Source of the DNA: an uncultured Oscillospiraceae bacterium
GTDB taxonomy: Bacteria; Bacillota; Clostridia; Oscillospirales; Acutalibacteraceae
Direction of reading: 5' to 3'
NCBI GenBank assembly: GCA_902492895.1
Contig: CABUNG010000008.1
Coordinates: 1 to 64,000, forward strand
DNA length: 64,000 bases
The notes under the pieces are model-generated. The model was not told the origin of the DNA, made no database searches, and worked only from the letters and a program-made list of their open reading frames with translations. Each line of letters opens with the position of its first letter. The first letter of the stretch is position 1. This document shows, one piece after another, positions 23,881 through 33,594 of this stretch. The position numbers and the translations under genes were made by a program.

Positions 23881-25083
23881 TCAGACCTCGAGGCAGTCTT
23901 CGCCATCGGCCGATACGATATAGACAAGGGAGATTCCCCGTTCCGCCGCGTAGCGGAGCGCCTCGTCCCGGGTTTCCTGCAGGCTGAATTCGACCAGCAT
24001 GCCGTCCTCCGTCAGCGTCTGAATTCGTTTCATGGCCGCGACTTCACAGTCCGGCATGGCAAAAACCAGGGCTTCGGGACGCATGGGCGGCTCGATCTGT
24101 CCGTTGTCCAGCATCCCTTTGATGACCGCATCCACGTTGACGCCGAATCCGGTCGCCGGAAGGGGGGAACCGAACTGCTGCAACAGGGTATCGTAGCGGC
24201 CGCCGGAGACGACGGTATCGCCGCTGCCCTCCATGTATCCGCGGAAAATAACGCCGGTATAATACTCATTGCGATGGACGAGCCCCAAATCGATCATCAC
24301 CTGATCGCCGAGACCGAGTTTCCGCAGCGACCGGTACAGCCAGGCCAGATGTTCCAGCGCCGCCCGGCTCTGTTCCCCATGGCAGAGTCCCTGTGCTTCT
24401 TTCAGGATCTCTTCGCCGCCGAAAAGGCGGGGCAGACGCCGCAGTGCCTCCGCAGCGCTGCTCTTCGGCAGACTGTCCAAGGTATCGGAAAGGGCGGCGT
24501 AATTTTTCATTTCAATCAGGGTGCGGATTTCGTCCCGCACCTCTTCCCCGACCTCGAGCTCGGCTACAAGGGACTGGAAAAACCCAACGTGGCCGATTTC
24601 CAGACGAAAATCCCCGCCGATACAGGGCAGGCGCAGCACGTCCGCCGCCAGGGAAAGAATTTCGAGGTCCGCCCGCTGGCCGCCCGCGCCGATGAGTTCC
24701 ACTCCGGCCTGGAATTCCTGGTCGTTCCGCCCGGTCAGGCTGTGATTGAGATGGTAGACATCCTGCGCATAATACAGGCGGATGGGAAGCGCGGTTTTCT
24801 GCAGTCTCGTTGCGGTCAGCCGCGCGATCGGCATGGTGGAATCCGGGCGCATCACAAGCAGGCGCCCCTTGGAATCGGTCAGTTTATACATGCTGTCGGC
24901 CGGAATTGCCGGCTGGCCGGCCTGAAAAACGTCGAAGAATTCCAATCCCGGCGTCATCACCTCGGAAAAACCGTGGCAAACAAATAAATCGGCCAGCATC
25001 CCCTCCGCCTCGCGGCGGGCCAGGCATTCTTCGAACAGCAGATCCCGCGTGCCTTCTGGCGTGATGCGGTTATATTGTCTCAT
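23881..25083 (-). CDS. hisZ: ATP phosphoribosyltransferase regulatory subunit HisZ
   Basis: HisZ resembles the catalytic domain of histidyl-tRNA synthetase and forms the regulated complex with short HisG. The 400-aa protein has class II motif 1-like EGTRDLLFEECLARREAEGML, motif 2 MRPDSTMPIARLTATRL, VYHLNHSLTGRNDQEFQAGVELIG, and the histidine-binding-like GYMEGSGDTVVSGGRYDTLLQQFG. It lacks the full anticodon-binding domain of HisS but has a small C-terminal piece. The pairing with short hisG next door decides between HisZ and HisS. It is the first gene of the his operon. Confidence 0.93.
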   Translation of the reverse strand: MRQYNRITPEGTRDLLFEECLARREAEGMLADLFVCHGFSEVMTPGLEFFDVFQAGQPAIPADSMYKLTDSKGRLLVMRPDSTMPIARLTATRLQKTALPIRLYYAQDVYHLNHSLTGRNDQEFQAGVELIGAGGQRADLEILSLAADVLRLPCIGGDFRLEIGHVGFFQSLVAELEVGEEVRDEIRTLIEMKNYAALSDTLDSLPKSSAAEALRRLPRLFGGEEILKEAQGLCHGEQSRAALEHLAWLYRSLRKLGLGDQVMIDLGLVHRNEYYTGVIFRGYMEGSGDTVVSGGRYDTLLQQFGSPLPATGFGVNVDAVIKGMLDNGQIEPPMRPEALVFAMPDCEVAAMKRIQTLTEDGMLVEFSLQETRDEALRYAAERGISLVYIVSADGEDCLEV

Positions 25084-25145
25084 ACTCTCAAACCAAACCC
25101 TTTCCGGGTGACTTTCTCGTCACTTTACTTCGCTAATGTGCTACT

Positions 25146-25174
25146 ATGATATCATGCCGAATCGGTGCTGTCAA
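25146..25174 (-). promoter_or_regulatory. Promoter of the histidine operon
   Basis: On the minus strand TTGACA (25174-25169) and TATCAT (25151-25146) are 17 bp apart. The -35 box overlaps the last codons of the EamA gene. The leader is about 55 nt, with a small GTGAC/GTCAC hairpin, too short for a T-box. The ribosome site before hisZ is weak. Confidence 0.75.
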
Positions 25175-25617
25175 GAGGCCGAACGCGGTTTGATGTTGAG
25201 AAAGACCAGTCCCGCCAGGCACAGCAAGATACCAATCGCCTGAAATCCCGTGATTTTTTCTTTATAGAACAAAGCACCGACGAAAACCAGAATCACGGCA
25301 AGACCGATGTTGGCGACCAGGGAGCCGATACTCACCGCCCAGCCCGCCCGATAGGCCATAATATAGCCGAATTCCAGCCCGACCAAGCTCAGCCCCAAAA
25401 CGACGCTGCTCCAATTGATCTGGCGAAACTGTACAAGGACTCCGTCCTTTCCCGCCGCCGACGCTACCAGCAGAACGCCTGTGGCGAGGGCTGATACCAG
25501 ATAGGTCACCAAAAGAGAGGCAAAGGGATTGACGCCGCCCGGCGTGGACTTGGCGGATATGTTATAGCAGACATTTGAGGCAACGATCAGCAGAATGGGC
25601 CACAAATACGCGAACAC
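25171..25617 (-). CDS. Small EamA/DMT-family membrane transporter
   Basis: This 148-aa protein has four to five membrane segments (FAYLWPILLIVASNVCYN, PFASLLVTYLVSALATGVLLV, SSVVLGLSLVGLEFGYIMAYRAGW, SLVANIGLAVILVFVGALFYKE, GFQAIGILLCLAGLVFLNI). It is a half-length EamA unit, so it would act as a dimer like small multidrug exporters. The GTG at 25617 follows a strong AAAAGGGGGGG site; a TTG further up overlaps the polC end. It lies just after polC. The substrate is unknown. Confidence 0.8.
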   Translation of the reverse strand: MFAYLWPILLIVASNVCYNISAKSTPGGVNPFASLLVTYLVSALATGVLLVASAAGKDGVLVQFRQINWSSVVLGLSLVGLEFGYIMAYRAGWAVSIGSLVANIGLAVILVFVGALFYKEKITGFQAIGILLCLAGLVFLNIKPRSAS

Positions 25618-25639
25618 AGCCGGTCCCCCCCTTTTTGGT

Positions 25640-28600
25640 TTACATTTCAAACAGATTCATCTGACTGGTCGCGGGCAGGGCGTCCAATACCCCGAGCTGA
25701 CGCAGGGATTCCACGACCGCCTTGGTGATGCCGGAGCGGTTCTGCAGATCGTCGCAGGAGATGTAGGGCCCCGCTTCCCTGGCCTCCATCATGGATTGGG
25801 CCGCGGCGCCGCCGAGTCCCTTGACGGAACTGAATGGCAGCCGGATTTTACCGTCTTCCAGCACAAATTTGTAGGAATGGGATTTGTACAGATCCACCGG
25901 CAGGTATTCGATGCCGCGCTGCATGGATTCATAGATGACGTGGAGCGTTTCCGCCTGGGACTGTTCCTTGGCCGTAGCCTCTTTGCCCTTTTGGCGCAGG
26001 GTGTCCATCAGCTGTTTGACGCCGTTTTTGCCCTTGGAGACCGGCTCGGCGTCGAAATCTTCCCCGCGGCCCGTGAAATAGGCCGCGTAATAAGCGGCAG
26101 GCCGATGCACCTTGTACCAGGCGACCCGCAGAGCTGCAATGATATAGGCCGCGGCGTGGGCCTTCGGGAACATGTACTTGATCTTCATGCAGGAATCCTT
26201 GTACCAGTCGGGAACGCCGTGCTCCTTCATGGCGGCGAAATGCTCTTCGGTGAGCAGCTTGGTCGCGTTGCCCTTCCGGACGATCTCCATGATTTTAAAC
26301 GCCATTTTGGGTTCCAGACCCTTGTGCATCAGGTAGGTCATGATGCTGTCCCGTGTTCCGATAACGTTGGAGATGGTGCAGGTGCCGCTTTTGATCAGCT
26401 CCTGCGCGTTGCCGAGCCACACGTCGGTCCCGTGAGACAGTCCGGAAATCTGGAGCAGGTCTGTAAAGGTTTTCGGCTTGCACTCGAGCAGCATCTGCCG
26501 GACAAACGGGGTACCCATTTCCGGAATCGACAGGGTGCCGTTGTCGCACTCGATCTGCTCCGCCGTGACGCCGAGCGGTTCGGGCGAGGTGAAAAGCTTG
26601 TAAACCTCCGGATCCGACATGTTGACCTCGGTTACGGGGATGCCGGTATACTCTTCCAGATATTTGTAGATGGTCGGAATGACATGCCCCAGGTTATCGA
26701 GCTTCAGAATGGTGTCATGGATGGAATGGAAGTCGAAGTGAGTGGTGATGATGTCGGAGTCCGGATCGTCCGCCGGATGCTGGACCGGGCAGAAGTCCTC
26801 CGCCTCGTAATCGTTCGGCACGACGACCATGCCGCCGGGATGCTGGCCGGTGGTCCGCTTGATGCCGGTACAGCCGGCTGTCAGCCGGTTGATCTCGGCG
26901 TTGCTGTAGACGAGTCCGCGTTCCTCGGCATACTTTTTCACGTAACCGAACGCAGTCTTGTCCGCGACGGTCGAAATGGTGCCGGCTTTGAACACATGGT
27001 CGCTTCCGAAGAGCGATTCCGTGTATTTATGCGCCCGCAGCTGGTATTCGCTCGCAAAGTTCAAATCGATATCGGGCGCCTTATCGCCATCGAAGCCCAG
27101 GAAGGTTTCAAACGGGATTTCGTGCCCGTCCCGGGAGAGAGGTTCTCCGCAGACGGGGCAGATCTTATCGGGCAGATCGAAGCCGGAACCGACCGAACCG
27201 TCGGTAAAGAACTCCGAATGATGGCACTTTTTGCAGAGATAATGCGGCGCCAGGGGGTTGACCTCTGAAATCCCCGCCATATAGGCGACGAAGGAGGAAC
27301 CGACCGATCCCCGGGACCCGACCAGATACCCGTTTTCCACCGAGTTCTGGACCAGCTTCTGCGCGATCATATAGAGCACGGAGAAGCCGTGCTTGACGAT
27401 AGACGTCAGCTCCCGGTCAAGCCGGGCGGACACGATTTCGGGAACGGGATCGCCGTACAGCTCGCGGGCGCGGTTCCAGGTGATCTCCTGAATCTGTTCT
27501 TCCGCCCCGTCGATGTGGGGCGGGAAGGTTCCCTCCGGAATCGGGCGGATGGTTTCTATGCTATCCGCAATGCGGCCGGGGTTCTCGATGACCACCTCGC
27601 GGGCTTTCTCTTTCCCGAGATAGTCGAATTCCGCCAGCATTTCGTCGGTCGTGCGCAGATAGAGAGGCGCCTGCTGATCGGCATCGCTGAACCCCTGCCC
27701 GGCCTGAAGGATCCGGCGGTAGATTTCGTCCTCCGGATCCATGAAATGGACGTCCCCCGTCGCACAGACCGGGATGTTCAGTTTTTCGCCCAGGCGGATG
27801 ATGGTGCGGTTGAACTCCCGGAGCTGCTCTTCGCTCTGCACCATGCCCTCGCGCAGCATGAACAGGTTGTTCCCGAGCGGCTGAATCTCCAGGAAATCAT
27901 AAAATTTCGCAATATCGCACAGCTCGCCCCAGGGCTTGCCGTCAAAGATCGCACGGAACAATTCGCCCTGCTCGCAGGCACTGCCCACGATCAGACCCTC
28001 CCGGTATTCCATCAGCTTGGTTTTGGTGATGCGAGGCTTTTTATAGAAATTGTGCAGATGGCTCCAGGAGATCAGTTTATACAGGTTTTTGAGCCCTTTC
28101 AGGTTCTTGGCCATCAGGATCAGATGATAGGGCCGCGTTTTTTTATTGTCGGCGCCGGCCAGAAGGGTGTTGATCCCGTCCACGGACGCGATCCCCTTCT
28201 CCGCCTTCATATCGGCGGCCAGGTGAATGAAAATATCGGCCAGCACTTTCGCGTCGTCACAGGCACGGTGATGGTTGAAGGGATCCAGTTTGAGGTGATT
28301 CGCCACCGTGTCCAGCTTGTGATTTTTCAAATGGGGATACAGAGCCCGGCAGATCGGCACCGTGTCAATCGAGGTAAAGGGATAGGGCAGCCCGGTCCGG
28401 GTGGCCGCCGCCCGGATAAAGCTTGTGTCAAAGGGGGCATTGTGCGCGACGAGAATATGGACATCCCCGCAGAAAGCGTAGAACTGCTCGAGCGCTTCCT
28501 TTTCGCCCGGCGCATCCTTCACCATCTCGTCGGTGATGCCGGTCAGTTCGGTGATTTTCGGAGGAATCGGCTTTCCCGGGTTGACGAAAATATCGAAACT

Positions 28601-30034
28601 GTCCGCGACTTCCCCGTTTTTCAGCCGGACGGCACCGATTTCCGTGATCCGCTCGGTTTGCGCACCAAGGCCGGTGGTCTCGATGTCGAAGACGATGAAT
28701 TCGCCGTCGAGTCCCTCGTTGGCCGCCCCTTCTACCACCGGTATGAGATCGTTGACGTAATAGGCTTCAACGCCGTAGAGAATTTTGATCTCTTTTCCCT
28801 GCTTTTTCAGCTTAGCCGCCGCATTCATCGCTTCGGGGAAGGCCTGGACTACACCGTGGTCGGTGATGGCGATCGCCTTGTGTCCCCAGGCGGCGGCGCG
28901 GGAAATCAGCGCTTCCGCATCGGATACGGCATCCATAGCGGACATCTTGGTATGTAGATGCAGCTCCACCCGTTTTTCGGGTGCGGTGTCCTGCTTGACG
29001 TAGCGGGCCACGATGGCTATGGATTTGGGTGCGAGCACCTGACATTTGGCAAAGACGTCGAATTCATACAAGCCGCTGATGAGGAGACAGACGCCTTTTT
29101 TAACTGCCTCCATCGCCTCGAGCTTGGCTTTGTCCCGTTTGGTATCGGTCCAGAGGATCACCGTAACCGAGCTTGTCCCGTCGGTCACGGAAAAGGTGTG
29201 ACGGATGCGGGTTCCGTCCCGGAACGCCCGGGTTTCGTATTCAAAAACCTCGCCCCAAACCGTGACGTTTCCGCCGTCGTCGGTCAGACTCCGTAAAGGG
29301 GTCGGCCTTTCTCTCGGGATCGGGCCGAACAAAGCCTTGGCCGATTCGAGATAAATCGGCAGACCGTCGGCGGGAGGCTGGGACGGATCGGCCGGCTTCT
29401 TGGGCTTCGGCACCTCGACGGGATCGGAAGAGCCGCCGGAGGCGGGAGAACTCGGCCGCATAGCCGCCATCTGTTCCGCCCGGGCTCTCTCCCGCATGGC
29501 CGCTTCCTGTTCCGCAGCTTCCATCATTCTGCGGTATCCCTCATCCTGTTCGTCCACCTTCTCTTCCCCGTTCAAGATGAGCGATATCCGCCGCCCGAAC
29601 AGTTCCCCGATCAGTGTCCCCATCGCAGCGTCGGTTTTGGTGGTCTTCAGGACATTCAGCCCGCCGTGGCGGAGAGTGACGGTCATCGTCTCCCCTTCAA
29701 TAGCGCACACGGCGTCCTGAAACGTGCCGTTTACCGCTGTGCAGCGGCGGCGAAGAAAGGAGACGATGGTGGGAAAACAATCCGCGCAGAGGGTTTCCGG
29801 CGGATACACGGGCCGGAATTCCACTGAAGACAGACCAAGACCTTTGGCAACCGCCCGTTCCGCCTGTTCGACGGTTTCAAAGGGCGTAAAACGGCCGAGC
29901 AGCAGCCGGGCATGAAGCCAGCCGCTGCCCCGGTGAAGTTCAATTTGATCGACGACGGCCCCCTGCACGTCGGTCAGGGACGCCGCATCCGCGATATAGG
30001 GGCCGAATACCTGTGAAAAGGTTGCATTGCTCAT
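25640..30034 (-). CDS. polC: DNA polymerase III alpha subunit, PolC type
   Basis: PolC is the main replicative polymerase of low-GC Gram-positive bacteria. The 1464-aa protein is full length. In order it has an N-terminal domain, an OB region (~residues 255-345), the start of PHP at LHLHTKMSAMD (~357), an inserted 3'-5' exonuclease with FDIETTGLG (~445) and AHNAPFDTSF, the rest of PHP, then the polymerase core. The core has a zinc finger (CKKCHH...CPVCG, ~933-970) and catalytic Asp residues in DKAPDIDLNF (~988). Its ATG overlaps the ispG stop as ATGA, so translation is likely coupled. Its place in an isoprenoid/lipid operon is common in clostridia. Confidence 0.98.
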   Translation of the reverse strand: MSNATFSQVFGPYIADAASLTDVQGAVVDQIELHRGSGWLHARLLLGRFTPFETVEQAERAVAKGLGLSSVEFRPVYPPETLCADCFPTIVSFLRRRCTAVNGTFQDAVCAIEGETMTVTLRHGGLNVLKTTKTDAAMGTLIGELFGRRISLILNGEEKVDEQDEGYRRMMEAAEQEAAMRERARAEQMAAMRPSSPASGGSSDPVEVPKPKKPADPSQPPADGLPIYLESAKALFGPIPRERPTPLRSLTDDGGNVTVWGEVFEYETRAFRDGTRIRHTFSVTDGTSSVTVILWTDTKRDKAKLEAMEAVKKGVCLLISGLYEFDVFAKCQVLAPKSIAIVARYVKQDTAPEKRVELHLHTKMSAMDAVSDAEALISRAAAWGHKAIAITDHGVVQAFPEAMNAAAKLKKQGKEIKILYGVEAYYVNDLIPVVEGAANEGLDGEFIVFDIETTGLGAQTERITEIGAVRLKNGEVADSFDIFVNPGKPIPPKITELTGITDEMVKDAPGEKEALEQFYAFCGDVHILVAHNAPFDTSFIRAAATRTGLPYPFTSIDTVPICRALYPHLKNHKLDTVANHLKLDPFNHHRACDDAKVLADIFIHLAADMKAEKGIASVDGINTLLAGADNKKTRPYHLILMAKNLKGLKNLYKLISWSHLHNFYKKPRITKTKLMEYREGLIVGSACEQGELFRAIFDGKPWGELCDIAKFYDFLEIQPLGNNLFMLREGMVQSEEQLREFNRTIIRLGEKLNIPVCATGDVHFMDPEDEIYRRILQAGQGFSDADQQAPLYLRTTDEMLAEFDYLGKEKAREVVIENPGRIADSIETIRPIPEGTFPPHIDGAEEQIQEITWNRARELYGDPVPEIVSARLDRELTSIVKHGFSVLYMIAQKLVQNSVENGYLVGSRGSVGSSFVAYMAGISEVNPLAPHYLCKKCHHSEFFTDGSVGSGFDLPDKICPVCGEPLSRDGHEIPFETFLGFDGDKAPDIDLNFASEYQLRAHKYTESLFGSDHVFKAGTISTVADKTAFGYVKKYAEERGLVYSNAEINRLTAGCTGIKRTTGQHPGGMVVVPNDYEAEDFCPVQHPADDPDSDIITTHFDFHSIHDTILKLDNLGHVIPTIYKYLEEYTGIPVTEVNMSDPEVYKLFTSPEPLGVTAEQIECDNGTLSIPEMGTPFVRQMLLECKPKTFTDLLQISGLSHGTDVWLGNAQELIKSGTCTISNVIGTRDSIMTYLMHKGLEPKMAFKIMEIVRKGNATKLLTEEHFAAMKEHGVPDWYKDSCMKIKYMFPKAHAAAYIIAALRVAWYKVHRPAAYYAAYFTGRGEDFDAEPVSKGKNGVKQLMDTLRQKGKEATAKEQSQAETLHVIYESMQRGIEYLPVDLYKSHSYKFVLEDGKIRLPFSSVKGLGGAAAQSMMEAREAGPYISCDDLQNRSGITKAVVESLRQLGVLDALPATSQMNLFEM

Positions 30035-31098
30035 AGCGTTTCCAATTCCCTCATCAGTTCCTCAACCGCACACGATTCCTCGACGGTGCGCACGATTTGT
30101 CCTTTCTTGAACAGCACCGCCTTGCCGTCGCCGCCGGCGATGCCGATATCCGCTTCTTTGGCCTCCCCCGGCCCATTGACCACGCAGCCCATCACCGCAA
30201 CCGTAATCGGTTTGTGTACGGCGCGCAGCCGCTCCTCCACTTCGGAGGCAATGCGGATCAGGTCGATTTTTGTCCGGCCGCAGGTCGGACAGGATACCAG
30301 CATGGCGTCGCCGTTCCGCAGTCCCAGGGCGCGCAGCAGATCGATCCCCGCCTGCACCTCTTTGACTGGATCGGCTGTCAGGGAGACCCGGATGGTATCC
30401 CCGATCCCGTCGAGCAGCAGCGAACCGATTCCGGCGGCGGATTTGAGCATCCCGATCCGCTCGGTTCCGGCCTCGGTGACGCCGAGATGGAGCGGATAGG
30501 AACAAGCCTCTGCCGTCAGACGATACGCCGCCGCCATCGTTTTGACGTCGGAGGATTTGAGCGACAAGACGATATCGTCAAAATCCGCCTTTTCGAGCAG
30601 GGATGCGTGATAGAGAGCGCTGTCCCGCAGCGCTTCCGGAGTCGGGTGGCCGTATTTTGCCAATATCTCCTTTTCCAGGGATCCCGCGTTGACTCCGACC
30701 CGGATGGGGATTCCCCTCATCCGGCAAACGTCGGCCACGGCTTTGACCCGGTCCTCTCCCCCGATGTTGCCCGGATTGATCCGGATTTTATCCACACCGG
30801 CCGCGGCGGATTCCAGCGCCAGGCGGTAATCGAAATGAATATCCGCCACCAGCGGCAGCGGCACAGCCTCTTTAATTGCCGGGATCAGCCGGACGGCCTC
30901 CCGGTCGGGCACGGCAACCCGGAGGATATCGCATCCGGCCGCGTACAACTCTTTGGCCTGACGGACATTGCCCTCGACATCCCCGGCCGGAACATTCAGC
31001 ATCGACTGCACTGTGACCGGCGCAGTCCCGCCGATCGAAACGCCGCCGGCGGTTACCATGCGGCTTTCACGGCGTTTGAAATCCGTTGGATACCCCAT
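30031..31098 (-). CDS. ispG: 4-hydroxy-3-methylbut-2-enyl-diphosphate synthase
   Basis: IspG makes HMBPP in the MEP isoprenoid pathway and needs a 4Fe-4S cluster. The 355-aa protein has VQSMLNVPAGDVEGNVRQ, LVADIHFDYRLALE, KIRINPGNIG, VTEAGTERIGMLKSAAGIG and the cluster cysteines in LVSCPTCGRTKIDL and VMGCVVNGPGEAKEADIGIAGG. AGAGGAGG precedes the ATG. dxr two genes upstream supplies an earlier step of the same pathway; uppS uses the products. Confidence 0.96.
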   Translation of the reverse strand: MGYPTDFKRRESRMVTAGGVSIGGTAPVTVQSMLNVPAGDVEGNVRQAKELYAAGCDILRVAVPDREAVRLIPAIKEAVPLPLVADIHFDYRLALESAAAGVDKIRINPGNIGGEDRVKAVADVCRMRGIPIRVGVNAGSLEKEILAKYGHPTPEALRDSALYHASLLEKADFDDIVLSLKSSDVKTMAAAYRLTAEACSYPLHLGVTEAGTERIGMLKSAAGIGSLLLDGIGDTIRVSLTADPVKEVQAGIDLLRALGLRNGDAMLVSCPTCGRTKIDLIRIASEVEERLRAVHKPITVAVMGCVVNGPGEAKEADIGIAGGDGKAVLFKKGQIVRTVEESCAVEELMRELETL

Positions 31099-31130
31099 AT
31101 GGTCTTCCTCCTCTCCGGTCTCATCTGGTT

Positions 31131-32318
31131 CTAGTGGAACAGCTTGAGAATATCGCTGAACGTCACCAGAATGATGAGGCCGAACAACAGCAGGAGACCG
31201 ATGGCGTGGATCATGCCCTCATATTTGGGCGGAACAGGCTTGCGGAACACGAGTTCGATCAGCAGGAACAGCAGGCGGCCGCCATCCAAGGCCGGCACGG
31301 GCAGCAGATTGAAGAGGCCGACGTTGACCGAAATCAGCACCACCAGCATCAGAATATTGCCAAGACCGATCTGCCAATGTTCCTGTTTGGCCGCGTCCAC
31401 CACGACATCCCCGATGGCATCTACCGTTCCGACCGGGCCGGACAGGTCGTTGAGGCCGTATTGCCCGGTCAGCATACCGCCGAGCGTCCGCCAGATCATG
31501 ACGGAAACCGTGCACTCCATCTTGGCCGACTGCACGATGGTGGAGGTGAAGGTCTGCGGGATCCCCTTGACATAAAAATCATAGTTGAGATAGCGGGAGC
31601 CGTTTTCCTCGGTTACGATCTCGAACGTCACCCCTTCGAGACGGACCTTCTGCGGTTTGCCGTCGACTTCGCGGCGCACCTGCATATCGAAAACGCCGTC
31701 TTCATCGTTTTGAAGCAGCATGGCGAGATCGCGGTCGGTGAACACTGTTTTTCCATCCACTTTCAGGATGGTATCGCCGGGGCGGAGCCCCGTCCGATAG
31801 CTGGGGGTGTCTTCCTGCAGACTGTGGATGGTCGTGCTGCTGAATTGAACCCGGCCGTCCGCATCCGGCAGGATGCAGAACCCGTAATATCCGATCAGCA
31901 GGACAAAACCCAGCACCAGATTCATCACAGGCCCAGCCAGAATGATAATCATCCGGCGCCAGACCTTTTTCTGATTGAAGGCGCGCGGATCCGGTTTCGG
32001 CGGATTGTCCGGCATCTCGAGTTCTTCGGAAGAAGCGTCGTCCGGATTCAGCTTGACCTCGCCGCCTCCGGCGCTGTCCTCCCCTTCCATGGCGCAATAT
32101 CCCCCGATGGGGAACAGACGCAGCGTATACTGCGTCTCTTTTTTACCGAATTTGAACAGCTTGGGACCCATACCGATAGCAAACTCGTTGACCTTGACGC
32201 CCATGCATTTGGCGGCGATAAAGTGGCCGAGTTCATGCACCATGATAATGATCCCGAATACCAGGATCGCCGCGGCGATCCGACCGACCTGTACGAGAAA
32301 ACCCACGCGTTTCTTCAC
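31131..32318 (-). CDS. rseP: RIP (site-2 type) zinc metalloprotease, RseP/M50 family
   Basis: This 395-aa intramembrane protease would cut transmembrane substrates such as anti-sigma factors or leftover signal peptides. The zinc site HELGH (~residue 28) lies in the first membrane helix, VKVNEFAIGMGPKLFKF follows, a PDZ domain spans ~165-230 (YRTGLRPGDTILKVDGKTV), and the third ligand site is PVPALDGGRLLFLLIE (~345). The GTG start at 32318 directly follows the dxr TAG with no clear ribosome site, so it is probably translated by coupling. Confidence 0.93.
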   Translation of the reverse strand: MKKRVGFLVQVGRIAAAILVFGIIIMVHELGHFIAAKCMGVKVNEFAIGMGPKLFKFGKKETQYTLRLFPIGGYCAMEGEDSAGGGEVKLNPDDASSEELEMPDNPPKPDPRAFNQKKVWRRMIIILAGPVMNLVLGFVLLIGYYGFCILPDADGRVQFSSTTIHSLQEDTPSYRTGLRPGDTILKVDGKTVFTDRDLAMLLQNDEDGVFDMQVRREVDGKPQKVRLEGVTFEIVTEENGSRYLNYDFYVKGIPQTFTSTIVQSAKMECTVSVMIWRTLGGMLTGQYGLNDLSGPVGTVDAIGDVVVDAAKQEHWQIGLGNILMLVVLISVNVGLFNLLPVPALDGGRLLFLLIELVFRKPVPPKYEGMIHAIGLLLLFGLIILVTFSDILKLFH

Positions 32319-33539
32319 CTACTTCGTCATCATTCCAGCCCGTTCCCGGGTGCAGCGCCGGACTGCGGCGTCGATTTGCAGGACATCGTCCACCCGGCCG
32401 CCTTCCGGCAGGGAGTCGGACACGGCCTCTTCCACCAGACGGCCGATATCCAGGAACCCGATCTGTCCCTGCCGGAACAGGGCATTGGCCTCTTCGTTCG
32501 CGGCGTTGGCAGCGGCGGGATAAAGGCCGCCCTTCCGGATCGCCTCCCGGCAGAGACGCATGCAGGGAAACGTCTCATCGTCGGGGGCAGCAAAATGCAG
32601 CTGCCCCCATTCGGCCAGTTCCAGCCGTTTGGCCGCGGCCGGGGCCCGGTCCGGCCAGGTCAGGGCATATTGAATGGGGACCATCATGTCCGGCACCCCC
32701 AACTGGGCCAGGACGGCCCCGTCCTCGTACTCGATCAGCGAATGGACGACGCTTTCCCGATGGACCACGATATCGATCTTGTCGGGCGGCATGTCAAACA
32801 GCCACCGGGCCTCGATCAGTTCCAGCCCCTTGTTCATCATAGTGGCGGAATCGATGGTGATTTTGGCTCCCATATTCCAGTTGGGATGGCGCAAAGCCTC
32901 CGCCGGGGTTATGGTCTGGAGCTCTGCCGCCGTTTTTCCGTAAAAAGGGCCGCCCGAAGCGGTCAGAATCAGCCGGCGGAGACTCTTTTCGGCCTCTCCT
33001 AAAGGGTCCGGAGGACTCCAAGGACCGGTCTTGGTCCCCTGCAGGCACTGAAAAATGGCGGAATGCTCGCTGTCCACGGGCAGCAGCTTGACGCCCTTAC
33101 GGGCCGCCGCGGCCATGACCAGTTCTCCACCCGCCACCAGGGTCTCTTTATTGGCCAGAGCGATGTCGTGCCCGGCTTCAATCGCGGACAGGGTCGGAAG
33201 CAGCCCTACCATGCCCACGACGGCATTGAGGACCAGATCCGCTTCTTCCGGTGCCGCCAATTCGCACAGGCCGTCCATCCCCGACAGAATGCGGACAGAC
33301 AGATCCCGGGTGCGCACCCGCAGCGCCGCAGCGGCCTTTTCATCGAATACAGCGGCGGCCTTGGGGCGAAAGCGGCGGATTTGGTCTTCCAGCAGCCGGT
33401 CGTTCGAACCGGCCGCCAGGGCGGATACCGCATATCCAAGCCGGTCCACTACCTCGAGCGCCTGGGTGCCGATGGAACCGGTCGAGCCGAGGATCACCAG
33501 ACGCTTCGGACAGACGATCTCGTGTTGCGTAACGTTCAT
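32319..33539 (-). CDS. dxr: 1-deoxy-D-xylulose-5-phosphate reductoisomerase
   Basis: Dxr makes MEP, the committed step of the non-mevalonate pathway. The 406-aa protein has the NADPH loop VILGSTGSIGTQALEVV, ALANKETLVAGGELV, LPVDSEHSAIFQCL, LTASGGPF, NWNMGAKITIDSATMMNKGLELIEARWLF with the metal ligands, and HRESVVHSLIEYEDG. The ATG at 33539 has GAGGA 7 nt upstream. cdsA lies 55 nt upstream. Confidence 0.97.
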   Translation of the reverse strand: MNVTQHEIVCPKRLVILGSTGSIGTQALEVVDRLGYAVSALAAGSNDRLLEDQIRRFRPKAAAVFDEKAAAALRVRTRDLSVRILSGMDGLCELAAPEEADLVLNAVVGMVGLLPTLSAIEAGHDIALANKETLVAGGELVMAAAARKGVKLLPVDSEHSAIFQCLQGTKTGPWSPPDPLGEAEKSLRRLILTASGGPFYGKTAAELQTITPAEALRHPNWNMGAKITIDSATMMNKGLELIEARWLFDMPPDKIDIVVHRESVVHSLIEYEDGAVLAQLGVPDMMVPIQYALTWPDRAPAAAKRLELAEWGQLHFAAPDDETFPCMRLCREAIRKGGLYPAAANAANEEANALFRQGQIGFLDIGRLVEEAVSDSLPEGGRVDDVLQIDAAVRRCTRERAGMMTK

Positions 33540-33594
33540 ATGACATTCCTCATGATTTCTCCGCAAAGAGCCGGTTTTACACTATATGCCCCAT

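Noticed and set aside
23881..25083. Histidyl-tRNA synthetase (hisS).
   Set aside because: It is shorter, lacks a full anticodon-binding domain, and sits first in a his operon beside short-form hisG, as HisZ does.
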